A stretch of 28,569 nucleotides of DNA from JANWHZ01 sp041487535. GTDB taxonomy: Bacteria > Patescibacteriota > Saccharimonadia > Saccharimonadales > UBA4665. The position numbers and the translations under genes were made by a program. The notes under the pieces are model-generated. The model searched no databases. It was not told the origin of the DNA and saw nothing but the letters and a program-made list of their open reading frames with translations. The first letter of the stretch is position 1. Every line of letters begins with the position of its first letter. Where the stretch lies: assembly GCA_041487535.1 (NCBI GenBank), contig JBGPNM010000010.1, positions 1-28,569 of the forward strand, read 5' to 3'. Positions 1 through 6,990 of the stretch are shown piece after piece.

Positions 1-1
1 C

Positions 2-433
2 ATGCTCGCCGGACTGGACCAGCGCTTCAACGTCATCGTCAACCGGCATGCACCATTCGATTTGGAAGCGGTAAAGAAACATCTGCTTCCAAACGGCTAT
101 TTCGTTACTCAGCAGGTAGGCGAGAGAAATATGCAGAACGTTAAGAAAGTTCTCGGCGCGTCGCCAGGATCGCCCGTCATTACAAGAGCAATGATTGAGT
201 CGAGCGGGCTAAAATGTATTGATTTCAAAGAATACGATGTCGAATATGTAGTGCTGGACATCGAATCGCTTGTATTTTGGCTCAATGCCTTGGATATGCT
301 TCACGCTGACCTAGTAGGTAAAGATGCCCTCCAAAGCGTAACCGTCCTCAATGCTATCCTTGCAGGCAATGTCGATGAGCGGGGTTTTGTGACAAACGAA
401 CATCGATATCTCGCGGTTGCTCAGCTGCAATAG
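2..433 (+). CDS. C-terminal part of a class I SAM-dependent methyltransferase (cut by the window edge)
   Basis: Only the C-terminal ~143 residues are visible. The segment NVIVNRHAPFD, then LLPNGYFVTQQVG, resembles the post-motif part of class I methyltransferases, where a strand reading 'vvnRHe..d..Ev.rvLkpGG.fitQqVg' follows the SAM-binding core. The glycine-rich SAM loop itself would lie upstream of the window. The first ATG at base 2 is probably internal. It ends with TAG at 431-433. The substrate cannot be told. It is followed by 180 bp without a confident gene and then a phosphotransferase gene on the same strand. Family assignment is from recalled motif similarity. Confidence 0.6.
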   Translation: MLAGLDQRFNVIVNRHAPFDLEAVKKHLLPNGYFVTQQVGERNMQNVKKVLGASPGSPVITRAMIESSGLKCIDFKEYDVEYVVLDIESLVFWLNALDMLHADLVGKDALQSVTVLNAILAGNVDERGFVTNEHRYLAVAQLQ

Positions 434-612
434 TTTGATATAAGTCAGCTTACAGCTTGCGGTTTCAGAAGACGGGCAGTCTTAATTGCAGAAGCTTAAA
501 AACGGTTCCGACAATGACGCTATCACGTGTGGCCTATAACATCTTCCGCAAGAAGCCCCTTAGGGCGACTCGGTATGTAACCGTAGAATCTGTGAGAAAA
601 TAAGTAACAACT
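434..612. other. Intergenic stretch, one unproven 29-codon ORF
   Basis: No recognisable gene, tRNA or terminator with a T-run is visible. A 29-codon ORF at 514-603 (ATG to TAA) encodes a basic peptide starting MTLSRVAYNIF, but it has no Shine-Dalgarno and no clear promoter, so I do not call it. A short inverted repeat, GCCC-CTTA-GGGC, lies inside it at about 556-568. Confidence 0.4.
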
Positions 613-1542
613 ATGCATGTCAATCATAGATCCCAATTAAATATCGATATTCTGCGTGCCTTTCTTGATACGCACTGGCCGCAGCCGGTCACAAAGCTCG
701 AGATCCTTGTAGGAGGAGAGGACTCCCAGGCAGTCTATTTCGAAGCTGACAACCGGCGCTTTGTCCTGCGCATCAATACGTCCGATTACGGTTTCAAAAA
801 GGATCAGTACGCCTACGAGCACTTTGCTTCAGAACGAATCCCCATCCCGAAGGTATTTCAGATCGGCAAAGTTAATGATGATCACGCTTACTGCGTCAGC
901 GAGTTTATTGAGGGTCCGACATTGCAAGACCTCGACCAACCGGCAGCAGAGGGGTTGTTGCCGACGACGCTTCAGATGCTGCGAATTATCGCAGATGTGG
1001 ATATAAGCCGTACTAGCGGCTACGGAAGTTTAGATTTTTCAGGTAATGGCAGGTACGCATCCTGGCAGGATTGGCTGCTGTCTCATATAGCTGCTCCGGA
1101 GTTCGAATGGGACGAAGTAGTTTCAATGGGAGTTATTCAACGAACATTTTTGAACAAAGTCTTTGATACCTTTAAAAGGCTTGTAGACCGTGTGCCAAAT
1201 GAGCGTCGTCTCTTCCACGGAGATTTTGGCTCAAATAACGTAATAACACGGTGCAACAGTATTGTTGCAGTGCTTGATTGGGACGCTGCGGGTTATGGTG
1301 ATTGGCTGTTCGACATTGCCGGCGCGTACTATTGGCAAACTCATTTGCCGTGCATGAAGCTTGCCGCCGACTATTACGAGCGTGTGCTCAACCATCTTCC
1401 GAATTATCAGGAGCGTATAAATTGTTATCAGCTCCGGGCATCGCTGATCGAGATGTATATTCATGCGCATAGGAAGGAACACGAGAGGTTAGTGTGGAAC
1501 ATGAACCGGTGCCAGGAAATCTTGAACAACGTCCGCGCCTGA
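613..1542 (+). CDS. APH-family phosphotransferase, hygromycin B 4-O-kinase (APH(4))-like
   Basis: This 309-aa protein has the aminoglycoside phosphotransferase / choline kinase fold signature. The Brenner motif HGDFGSNNV starts at residue 202 (catalytic Asp204, metal-ligand Asn) and is followed by the DWD metal-binding motif at 222-224 and a GDWLFDIA segment. The N-lobe contains FVLRIN (nucleotide-binding strand and Lys/Arg region), then HFASERIPIPKV and TLQDL, a wording that resembles APH(4) (hygromycin kinase) more than APH(3'). It is expected to be a cytosolic ATP-dependent kinase of a small hydroxylated substrate. Resistance is not shown, since many family members phosphorylate metabolites. 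There is no Shine-Dalgarno before the ATG. The gene looks AT-richer than the ruv genes, consistent with acquisition. It ends with TGA, convergent with the HNH nuclease gene. Confidence 0.82.
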   Translation: MHVNHRSQLNIDILRAFLDTHWPQPVTKLEILVGGEDSQAVYFEADNRRFVLRINTSDYGFKKDQYAYEHFASERIPIPKVFQIGKVNDDHAYCVSEFIEGPTLQDLDQPAAEGLLPTTLQMLRIIADVDISRTSGYGSLDFSGNGRYASWQDWLLSHIAAPEFEWDEVVSMGVIQRTFLNKVFDTFKRLVDRVPNERRLFHGDFGSNNVITRCNSIVAVLDWDAAGYGDWLFDIAGAYYWQTHLPCMKLAADYYERVLNHLPNYQERINCYQLRASLIEMYIHAHRKEHERLVWNMNRCQEILNNVRA

Positions 1543-1613
1543 AGTGTCAGAATTTCAACCGTCGTACACTAGCGCGACGTACCCTTAGGGCTAGATGTGC
1601 AGTAGAAAGTAGC

Positions 1614-2342
1614 TTACTGGCTAACGGTCGGTAGTTCTTGTTCGGGGCATGTGTTGAGGATACGCTGCATGGCGTCGTGCTCGGCGGATGTAACCCATAG
1701 GCTGTACTTACGCTTGACGGCGATCTGGCGTGCGACGTAGCGGCAGCGGTAGAACTTGTTCGGCGGTAGCCAGGTGGCAGCGTCGCCGTCGCCCTTCTGC
1801 TGGTTGGCATCACCGTCCACAGCCAGCAGCTCGAGCGGATCGTTATACAATTGCAGCCGTTCGTCGGCGGGCAATTGCTGTGCACCCTTCTGCCAGGCGT
1901 CGCTGATCGCCACTACATGGTCGATCTGCACTTTTGCGCTCGTGCCGGGACCGCGGGTGAAGTTAATCGTTTTGTTGGTGTATGGGTCTTGCAGCGTGCC
2001 GCTGAGTACCGTGCAATCAGCAGCAGAGCGGTAGCGTACATTCGTAAGGTCGCGTCCCAAAATGTGTTCGCGCATATCGCACCGGCCAACCATTGCCCAA
2101 CCGTCGCTGAAGGCTGCCCGGGTATAGCCGGTTTTTGGCGCCCGGCCTTTGACGGGCAGTTGAGCAAGCGCCGCGGCAGCCGGACTGGCGGCGGATGAAT
2201 GCTGAGTCTGCGTTGCAGTGGTACTGGCCGGGAGCGGTTGGTGCAGGTGTGTCCAGAAGGTCCAGCCGGAGAAAAGCAAGGCGATAAGAAGCGCCATCAC
2301 CAAGCGCTGCCCTCTTCGTGAGTGTCTCCCTGTAACGTACAT
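1614..2342 (-). CDS. Membrane-anchored or secreted HNH-type nuclease, DUF1524 / GmrSD C-terminal-like
   Basis: This 242-aa protein has a basic N-terminus and one hydrophobic segment (about residues 14-32), then a Ser/Ala-rich linker and a nuclease domain. The sequence IDHVVAISDAWQKGA, then YNDPLELLAVDGDANQQKGD and TWLPP, is the DUF1524-type HNH pattern: His of DHV as general base, and Asn and Asp/Lys in the metal finger. Anchored proteins of this type are commonly predicted as extracellular DNases in Actinobacteria and Saccharibacteria. Here it could supply nucleotides or process DNA for uptake, which is inference. Expression is probably from the shared divergent promoter at 2346-2358, whose minus-strand -10 lies 7 nt before the ATG. 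The 71-bp gap to the convergent phosphotransferase gene has no strong terminator. Confidence 0.8.
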   Translation of the reverse strand: MYVTGRHSRRGQRLVMALLIALLFSGWTFWTHLHQPLPASTTATQTQHSSAASPAAAALAQLPVKGRAPKTGYTRAAFSDGWAMVGRCDMREHILGRDLTNVRYRSAADCTVLSGTLQDPYTNKTINFTRGPGTSAKVQIDHVVAISDAWQKGAQQLPADERLQLYNDPLELLAVDGDANQQKGDGDAATWLPPNKFYRCRYVARQIAVKRKYSLWVTSAEHDAMQRILNTCPEQELPTVSQ

Positions 2343-2345
2343 ACG

Positions 2346-2358
2346 TGGTATAATAACA
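2346..2358. promoter_or_regulatory. Overlapping divergent extended -10 elements for the HNH nuclease gene and yebC
   Basis: The 13-mer TGGTATAATAACA reads TGG-TATAAT on the plus strand and TGT-TATTAT on the minus strand, so a single near-palindrome provides an extended -10 in both directions. Plus-strand transcripts would start near 2361, about 36 nt before yebC. Minus-strand transcripts would start at or next to the ATG of the nuclease gene. No good -35 is visible for either, which suits extended -10 promoters. Confidence 0.6.
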
Positions 2359-2396
2359 GATAACGCAACTCAAAGCCTAAGGAGCAGACGTTCGCT

Positions 2397-3131
2397 ATGT
2401 CAGGGCACAGCAAATGGTCAACGATTAAGCGGCAAAAGGGCGCCAAAGATGCGGCCAAGGGAGCGCTGTTCACACGTCTAGGCATGGCTATCGCTATTGC
2501 TGCGCGCAGCGGCGCCGACCCGGATATGAATTTTGCGCTCCGCCTAGCTGTCGACAAAGCTAGGGCTGCCAATATGCCCTTGGCCAATGTTCAGCGCTCC
2601 ATCGACCGCGGTTCGGGCAAGCTTGGCGGCGAGCAAATCCAAGAACTGCTGTACGAGGGTTACGGTCCGGGCGGCGCAGCGATCCTGGTGGAATGCGCCA
2701 CGGATAACATCAACCGCACGTATCCGGAAGTGCGCCTGGCGTTTTCCAAGCATGGCGGCCGCTTGGCCGAGAAGGGCGCGGTGGCCTTCCAGTTCGACCA
2801 TAAAGGCATGATTCGGGTAAAAGGTACTGGCGATGAGCTGATGATGCAAGCGCTGGAGGCCGGGGCTGAAGACGTGCAAGAGGAAGGGGACGAGTCTGTC
2901 ATTTACACCGACCATGCCGATCTTGCTAAAGTCCGCGATAGTTTGCGCACCCGCGGTATCAACATTCTGGAGGCTGAGCTTACATATGTGCCAAATAACA
3001 CCGTAAATATACCGGATGCCGAAACTGCCGGCAAGCTGATGCGGCTGATGGATGCCCTTGAAGAGCAGGACGACGTCACCAACACGCACGTCAATTTCGA
3101 CATCTCCGACGAGCTGCTTGCGAACAGCTAG
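2397..3131 (+). CDS. yebC: YebC/PmpR family (TACO1-like) protein
   Basis: This 244-aa protein is full length for the family. It opens with the diagnostic MSGHSKWSTIKRQKGAKDAA and continues with NMPLANVQRSIDRGSGKLGG and the YEGYGPGG motif (about residues 82-89). YebC proteins have been described as DNA-binding regulators and, more recently, as ribosome-associated factors relieving stalls at proline stretches, like mitochondrial TACO1. In many bacteria yebC sits beside ruvC-ruvA-ruvB, and here it precedes them with accessory genes in between. A Shine-Dalgarno-like AAGGAG at 2379-2384 lies 12 nt before the ATG, slightly far. The promoter is the plus-strand half of 2346-2358. Confidence 0.96.
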   Translation: MSGHSKWSTIKRQKGAKDAAKGALFTRLGMAIAIAARSGADPDMNFALRLAVDKARAANMPLANVQRSIDRGSGKLGGEQIQELLYEGYGPGGAAILVECATDNINRTYPEVRLAFSKHGGRLAEKGAVAFQFDHKGMIRVKGTGDELMMQALEAGAEDVQEEGDESVIYTDHADLAKVRDSLRTRGINILEAELTYVPNNTVNIPDAETAGKLMRLMDALEEQDDVTNTHVNFDISDELLANS

Positions 3132-3188
3132 CAAGTTCTGCTGCCAGTATTATAGTCACTTTATGCTCGTGTTTTTTGGGTAATATCT

Positions 3189-3206
3189 AGGGAAGCCGAC
3201 TTCCCT
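3189..3206 (+). other. Perfect 7-bp hairpin downstream of yebC
   Basis: AGGGAAG at 3189-3195 and CTTCCCT at 3200-3206 form a 7-bp stem with a CCGA loop, 58 nt after the yebC stop. A T-run (TTTTTT) precedes it rather than follows it, so it is not a classical intrinsic terminator in the plus direction. It could end transcription weakly or stabilise the yebC 3' end. Confidence 0.4.
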
Positions 3207-3277
3207 GGATTAATCGCGGCCGGCTCGTTATTCTGAAATCAGGCATGCCAGTAAGACTATAACCAGGAGTGTTATGT

Positions 3278-3979
3278 ATGGCCCACGAAGTAAGTGTGCA
3301 TGAAGCGCAGACGGCGATATTGCGGGAGTTGCTTTTTAAACCTGATGCCGCCTACTCGGAACTGCGGAAGAAGACGGAGCTGGAAAGCGATCATTTCAAA
3401 TTCCATATCCGCCGTCTGGTGGAAATGGAGTTTATCGCCAAAAACGATACAGGCCGCTATTACCTCACGCAAAAAGGCAAAGAATATGCCAACAAGATAG
3501 ATACGGACCGTGACGTGATCGAACGGCAGCCGAAGAGCGCGGTGATCATCGTCCTGCAAAACGACCAGGGTGAAGTGCTGGTACAGGAGCGACTGAAGCA
3601 TCCGTATTTCGGGTTTTGGGGCTATCCCGGCGGCAAGATCCGCTGGGGGGAGACAATTATGGTGGCAGCGGCGCGCGAACTAAGAGAAGAGACCGGGTTA
3701 TCGGCTGCGTTGCAGTACAGAGGTGTGTACCACGAGCACGTGATCTCTGCCGAAAACGGCGAGATGCTTGAGGATAAAATATTTCATGTTATTGCCGGGA
3801 GTAAACCTGACGGGGCGCTCAAAGGTACCTTTGAAGGCGGCAGGAGCTGCTGAAAAAGCCTTGCCGAACTGGCGGCAGTTGAGAAGAAGTACGCCAGCTG
3901 TGATATAGAAACGCGGCTGGGGACCGGCCGTGATTCGTTCGTCGAACAGATCCAGACTTACAAAAAAGACGAGTTTTAG
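3278..3979 (+). pseudogene. Winged-helix + Nudix hydrolase fusion with an in-frame TGA at codon 192
   Basis: Residues 1-75 form an ArsR/MarR-like winged helix (TELESDHFKFHIRRLVEMEF, then GRYYLTQKGKEYA). A Nudix domain follows with a complete box, GKIRWGETIMVAAARELREE plus TGL. ATG 3278 is preferred over GTG 3269 because AGGAG (3265-3269) lies 8 nt before it. Frame-preserving sequence continues past TGA (3851-3853) to TAG 3977-3979, giving 233 codons, close to the 235-aa paralogue at 5583-6290. The TGA occupies the exact position of Trp192 in that paralogue (GGRNTWMTLEE against GGRSC*KSLAE). The intact Nudix domain might still function as a 191-aa product. A nonsense mutation, a sequencing error or a strain variant are the options. 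TGA recoding is unlikely because TGA terminates neighbouring genes. Confidence 0.75.
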
Positions 3980-5049
3980 CCGATATACGGGGCGAGCTGT
4001 GCCCGGAATTGTTCCACGGCGCGGCGCGCGAATTCAGGGTCGTGGCGCAATAATGTCAGCTCGGCCGTGCCGAGATTGACGCCGGCAACGACGTAGTTGT
4101 GGCTGCCTACCATGGCGCTGCTCTCGTTTGCCAATAGTTTGGCGTGGACGTACGGCACCTTTTTGTGCAGCTGTTCCGCGAATAACGCCGACGGGTGGCG
4201 CGTACGCTCGCGGAGCACCACGGCGTGGATAAGCGTGTTAAAGCCCGGCTGATGGTTGCTGGGGTGGTTGTAATAGATACTGACGCGCACGCCGCGTTTG
4301 TAAGCAGCTGCGAGGTGTTTGCCGGTGGTACTGTTGGGGAAGTACTGACAGGTGATTACGAGCCACTCTTTTGCCTCGTCGATGAGCTTTAGGGCGTTTT
4401 CGTAGATAAGCGATTGCCGGGGTTTGCCGGCATCAAGCAGCAGTTTAGTGTGCTCATCCAAATCCAGTTTGCGGTCTTTGCCGGACAGGGCCGACCAGGT
4501 GTCGCCTTTTTTGATGACTCCACCCATCAATTGATAAAGCCAATCGGCAGCCTTCGAGTCGTGCCACCGAACCATTATGTCAATCTGGTTTGTATGGAGA
4601 AGGTTGCAGCCACCGACGTAGACCTCGTCATTAATAATCGCCATTTTAATGTGCGCCCGGCCGGAAAAGCGGTTAATTAGCCGGTGGAAGGTTTTGTTGG
4701 TGACGGTGTAGTTGACGCCTGCCGCGTGTAGATTTCCGAGCGTTTCGTGGGTGGAGCGGATCAATCGCTGGGCTTTCTTGTTCAATGGTACTCGCTGCAT
4801 GACAGGGAAGGATCGCTCGTCGATAGCAAAGTTAGTGTGCACCCCGCGGGCGGCGGCTACATTCAGCATCTCCATCAATCCGGCGACGAGCGGTTCGTCG
4901 GGATGGAAGTCGTGGGTGATGATCATGACGCGGTCGCCCTTTTTCGTTTTGGCAACGCGCTCAATGAGCTCGCGGAAGTATTCGCGGCGGGTGAGGAACG
5001 TAAAGTCATCACTGCCTAACAGAGGCGCATTCAACAAAGCATCAGCCAT
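3976..5049 (-). CDS. Phospholipase D-like (HKD) protein, cardiolipin synthase-type
   Basis: This 357-aa protein has two PLD half-domains: H133-I-K135 followed by VGGCNL, and H302-A-K304 followed by MVGSHN. The canonical HxK(x)4D aspartates are Asn140 and Glu309 here; the catalytic His and Lys are kept. There is no signal peptide or transmembrane segment. PLD-superfamily enzymes act through a phospho-His intermediate as phosphatidyltransferases, phospholipases or nucleases. The layout is nearest to cardiolipin-synthase-like proteins, but the substrate is open. The gene ends in a 4-nt convergent overlap with the full-length frame of the Nudix gene. A -10-like TAGAAT (minus strand, plus coordinates 5061-5066) lies 11 nt before the ATG, and no Shine-Dalgarno is seen. 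Confidence 0.82.
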   Translation of the reverse strand: MADALLNAPLLGSDDFTFLTRREYFRELIERVAKTKKGDRVMIITHDFHPDEPLVAGLMEMLNVAAARGVHTNFAIDERSFPVMQRVPLNKKAQRLIRSTHETLGNLHAAGVNYTVTNKTFHRLINRFSGRAHIKMAIINDEVYVGGCNLLHTNQIDIMVRWHDSKAADWLYQLMGGVIKKGDTWSALSGKDRKLDLDEHTKLLLDAGKPRQSLIYENALKLIDEAKEWLVITCQYFPNSTTGKHLAAAYKRGVRVSIYYNHPSNHQPGFNTLIHAVVLRERTRHPSALFAEQLHKKVPYVHAKLLANESSAMVGSHNYVVAGVNLGTAELTLLRHDPEFARRAVEQFRAQLAPYIG

Positions 5050-5089
5050 AATCTGACTCTATTCTACACCATCCTTGCCATCGTGCTGG

Positions 5090-5098
5090 TGCTACAAT
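5090..5098 (+). promoter_or_regulatory. Extended -10 element for ruvC (leaderless geometry)
   Basis: TGC-TACAAT ends 8 nt before the ruvC ATG at 5107, so transcription should begin at or within a base or two of the start codon. No Shine-Dalgarno precedes this ATG, which supports leaderless initiation. Confidence 0.5.
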
Positions 5099-5106
5099 GG
5101 GTGTTT

Positions 5107-5586
5107 ATGAGGATTCTGGGGATTGATCCCGGTACTGGCATCTTAGGGTTTGGCGTGATAGAAGCCGACAAGGGCCGTGCACAGCTGGTAGACGCCGGCG
5201 TCATCCGTACGCCGGTGCATGAAGATGATGCAGTGCGGCTGCAGACTATTTACGAGGAGTTGACGGACATTATCGTGCAGACCAAGCCGAGTATTATGTC
5301 CGTGGAAAAACTATTTTTCGCCCGCAATGTTACTACGGCCATGACGGTGGCCCAGGCGCGCGGCGTGGTATTGCTCTGCGGCCGCCTGGCCGGTATGGCT
5401 ATATTCGAATACACACCGCTGCAAATCAAGATGGCGCTGACCGGCTACGGCCGGGCGGATAAGAAGCAAATCCAGGAAATGGTGCGCGTCGTGCTGCAGC
5501 TGTCCGAGCCGCCCAAGCCGGACGACTGCGCTGATGCTATTGCTGCCGCCTTGACTCACGCGCAGACAATGCGGGGATCTGTCTAG
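5107..5586 (+). CDS. ruvC: Crossover junction endodeoxyribonuclease RuvC
   Basis: This 159-aa protein is normal length for RuvC, the Holliday-junction resolvase acting as a dimer with RuvAB. It starts MRILGIDPGT with catalytic Asp7. Glu67 (SVEKLFF) and the C-terminal acidic pair Asp140 and Asp143 (KPDDCADAIAAAL) complete the RNase H-like active site. LFFARNVTTAMTVAQARG is the family signature region. Upstream in-frame starts (ATG at 5083) are rejected because the conserved N-terminus begins at 5107. Its stop overlaps convergently (CTAG) with the Nudix gene on the other strand, which separates it from ruvA. Confidence 0.97.
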   Translation: MRILGIDPGTGILGFGVIEADKGRAQLVDAGVIRTPVHEDDAVRLQTIYEELTDIIVQTKPSIMSVEKLFFARNVTTAMTVAQARGVVLLCGRLAGMAIFEYTPLQIKMALTGYGRADKKQIQEMVRVVLQLSEPPKPDDCADAIAAALTHAQTMRGSV

Positions 5587-6290
5587 TATCTTTCGGGGGC
5601 ATATTCGTGACGGAGTTCAACGATAGAGACAAGGGGGATGTTTTTAGTTTGGCGCCGATGCTGTTTGGCATTCTCGAAGGTGAGCTCCTGGTCGGCATAC
5701 TCCTCTAGTGTCATCCAGGTGTTGCGGCCGCCCTCGAACTCTTCGATCAAATCGCCGCACGGGTTAGTGCCGCCGACAATGAAGAAGATTTTATCTTCCA
5801 GCAGTTCGCCTGTGGCCTGATTGTAGTCCATTTTGTGATAGATTGATTCGTACTGCAGGTCGGCGGTGAGGCCGGTCTCTTCCAGCAGCTCGCGCGCGGC
5901 GGCATCGAGAATCGTCTCGCCCCAGCGGATTTTGCCAGTGGGACGGCCCCAGTAGCCGTAAAACGGCTGTTTCAGACGCTGCTGTACCAGTTGTTTGTCG
6001 TCATCACGCCGGATCATCAGACAAACGGCAGTTTTGGGCTGGCGCTCGACCGTGCGCGCTTCGGTGTCAAAACGGTTGGCAAACTCTTTACCTTTGAAGG
6101 TCAGCGAGTAGGCGCCAGTCTTATCTTTATGGATGTATTCTTCGTCCAAAAGCTGCTTGAGATAAAACGTAAAATGGTCGCTGCTGAGCGCGCTCGCCTT
6201 TTGTAGCTCGTTAAACCGCGCCTGCTGGCGGAAGAGCAGGACGCGCAATATCGCGACGTGGGCCGGATGCAGTAATTTATCTACGCTCAT
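5583..6290 (-). CDS. Winged-helix + Nudix hydrolase fusion (intact paralogue)
   Basis: This 235-aa protein has an N-terminal winged helix (about 1-80; ALSSDHFTFYLKQLLDEEYI, GAYSLTFKGKEFANRF) and a Nudix domain with the box GKIRWGETILDAAARELLEE plus TGL. The Nudix glutamates bind Mg2+ for hydrolysis of nucleoside-diphosphate-linked substrates. Fusion to a DNA-binding domain suggests a metabolite-sensing regulator (NrtR-like idea) or a housecleaning enzyme; which one is unknown. It is clearly paralogous to the interrupted gene at 3278-3979. A good Shine-Dalgarno (AAGGAG, minus strand) lies just upstream of the ATG at 6290. It sits between ruvC and ruvA on the opposite strand. Confidence 0.85.
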   Translation of the reverse strand: MSVDKLLHPAHVAILRVLLFRQQARFNELQKASALSSDHFTFYLKQLLDEEYIHKDKTGAYSLTFKGKEFANRFDTEARTVERQPKTAVCLMIRRDDDKQLVQQRLKQPFYGYWGRPTGKIRWGETILDAAARELLEETGLTADLQYESIYHKMDYNQATGELLEDKIFFIVGGTNPCGDLIEEFEGGRNTWMTLEEYADQELTFENAKQHRRQTKNIPLVSIVELRHEYAPERY

Positions 6291-6389
6291 GGTGGTAACT
6301 CCTTACGGAGTTTCACTATATGCAGCCACGGGCGATAAATCTAGTGAAATAATCTTCACTACTCTGCCATCGGTCGCGCTGGTTGCATA

Positions 6390-6398
6390 TGAGATAAT
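6390..6398 (+). promoter_or_regulatory. Extended -10 element for ruvA (leaderless geometry)
   Basis: TGA-GATAAT ends 7 nt before the ruvA ATG at 6406. No Shine-Dalgarno is present. ruvA cannot be transcribed together with ruvC without passing an antisense gene, so a private promoter here is expected. Confidence 0.45.
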
Positions 6399-6405
6399 AG
6401 AAACG

Positions 6406-6990
6406 ATGATAGCGACACTTAGTGGTACTGTTACCGAAAAATTGTTGGATATGGTGGTGCTGGATGTTGGGGGCATCGGCTACGGCCTGGCGGTAACGAC
6501 CGAAGATTACGGCCGGCTGGCGGTGGGGCAGCGCGCGAAGGTGTACGTGCACGAGCATATCCGGGAAGCTTCGTACGATCTGTACGGTTTCGCGGAACTC
6601 GACACCAAACGGTTCTTCGAACAGCTCCTGGGCGTGAATGGTGTGGGGCCCAAAATGGCACTTAACGTGTTAAGCATTGGTAATGCCTCGCAGGTGCGTA
6701 GTGCGATAGCCAGCGGCGACACGAAGTTTATCCAGCGCGCCAGCGGCGTCGGCAAACGGGTTGCCGAGCGTATCGTTATCGAACTTAAGGATAAAGTCGG
6801 CCTCGTCGGGGTGGACCTGGACGCAATCGGCTTGCTGCATTCAGACAACTTGCTCATGCGGGATGAGGCTGTCGAAGCTCTTGTCTCCCTCGGATTCACA
6901 CCGCAGGATGCAGACAAAGCCTTGCGGGATGTTGACGAGAAATTGTCTACCGAGGAACGCGTAAAGCTTGCGTTAAGAAGTAATAAATAA
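6406..6990 (+). CDS. ruvA: Holliday junction branch migration protein RuvA
   Basis: This 194-aa protein is typical in size. The conserved start MIATLSGTVTEKLLDMVVLD fixes the initiation site at 6406; the frame stays open upstream to 6289 but that part is not RuvA-like. Domain I (OB fold) is followed by helix-hairpin-helix motifs (FFEQLLGVNGVGPKMALNVL and IQRASGVGKRVAERIVIELK) that bind the junction backbone, and a C-terminal domain III (EAVEALVSLGFTPQDADKAL) that contacts RuvB. It ends directly against the ATG of the next gene. Its partners ruvC and ruvB lie nearby, each separated from it by one accessory gene. Confidence 0.97.
   Translation: MIATLSGTVTEKLLDMVVLDVGGIGYGLAVTTEDYGRLAVGQRAKVYVHEHIREASYDLYGFAELDTKRFFEQLLGVNGVGPKMALNVLSIGNASQVRSAIASGDTKFIQRASGVGKRVAERIVIELKDKVGLVGVDLDAIGLLHSDNLLMRDEAVEALVSLGFTPQDADKALRDVDEKLSTEERVKLALRSNK

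Noticed and set aside
514..603. 29-codon basic ORF between the methyltransferase and phosphotransferase genes
   Set aside because: No ribosome binding site, promoter or known family; a frame of this length is expected by chance.
3851..3853. TGA decoded as Trp, Gly or selenocysteine
   Set aside because: Many genes in the window end with TGA at the expected family length, and no SECIS-like structure is evident right after this TGA.
6320..6356. Weak resemblance (about 17 of 24 with a gap) between DNA upstream of ruvA and the ruvC 3' end, at the place where a tail duplicate would be predicted
   Set aside because: It needs a 2-nt gap and the frame is not kept, so it is within what chance can give over such a short stretch.
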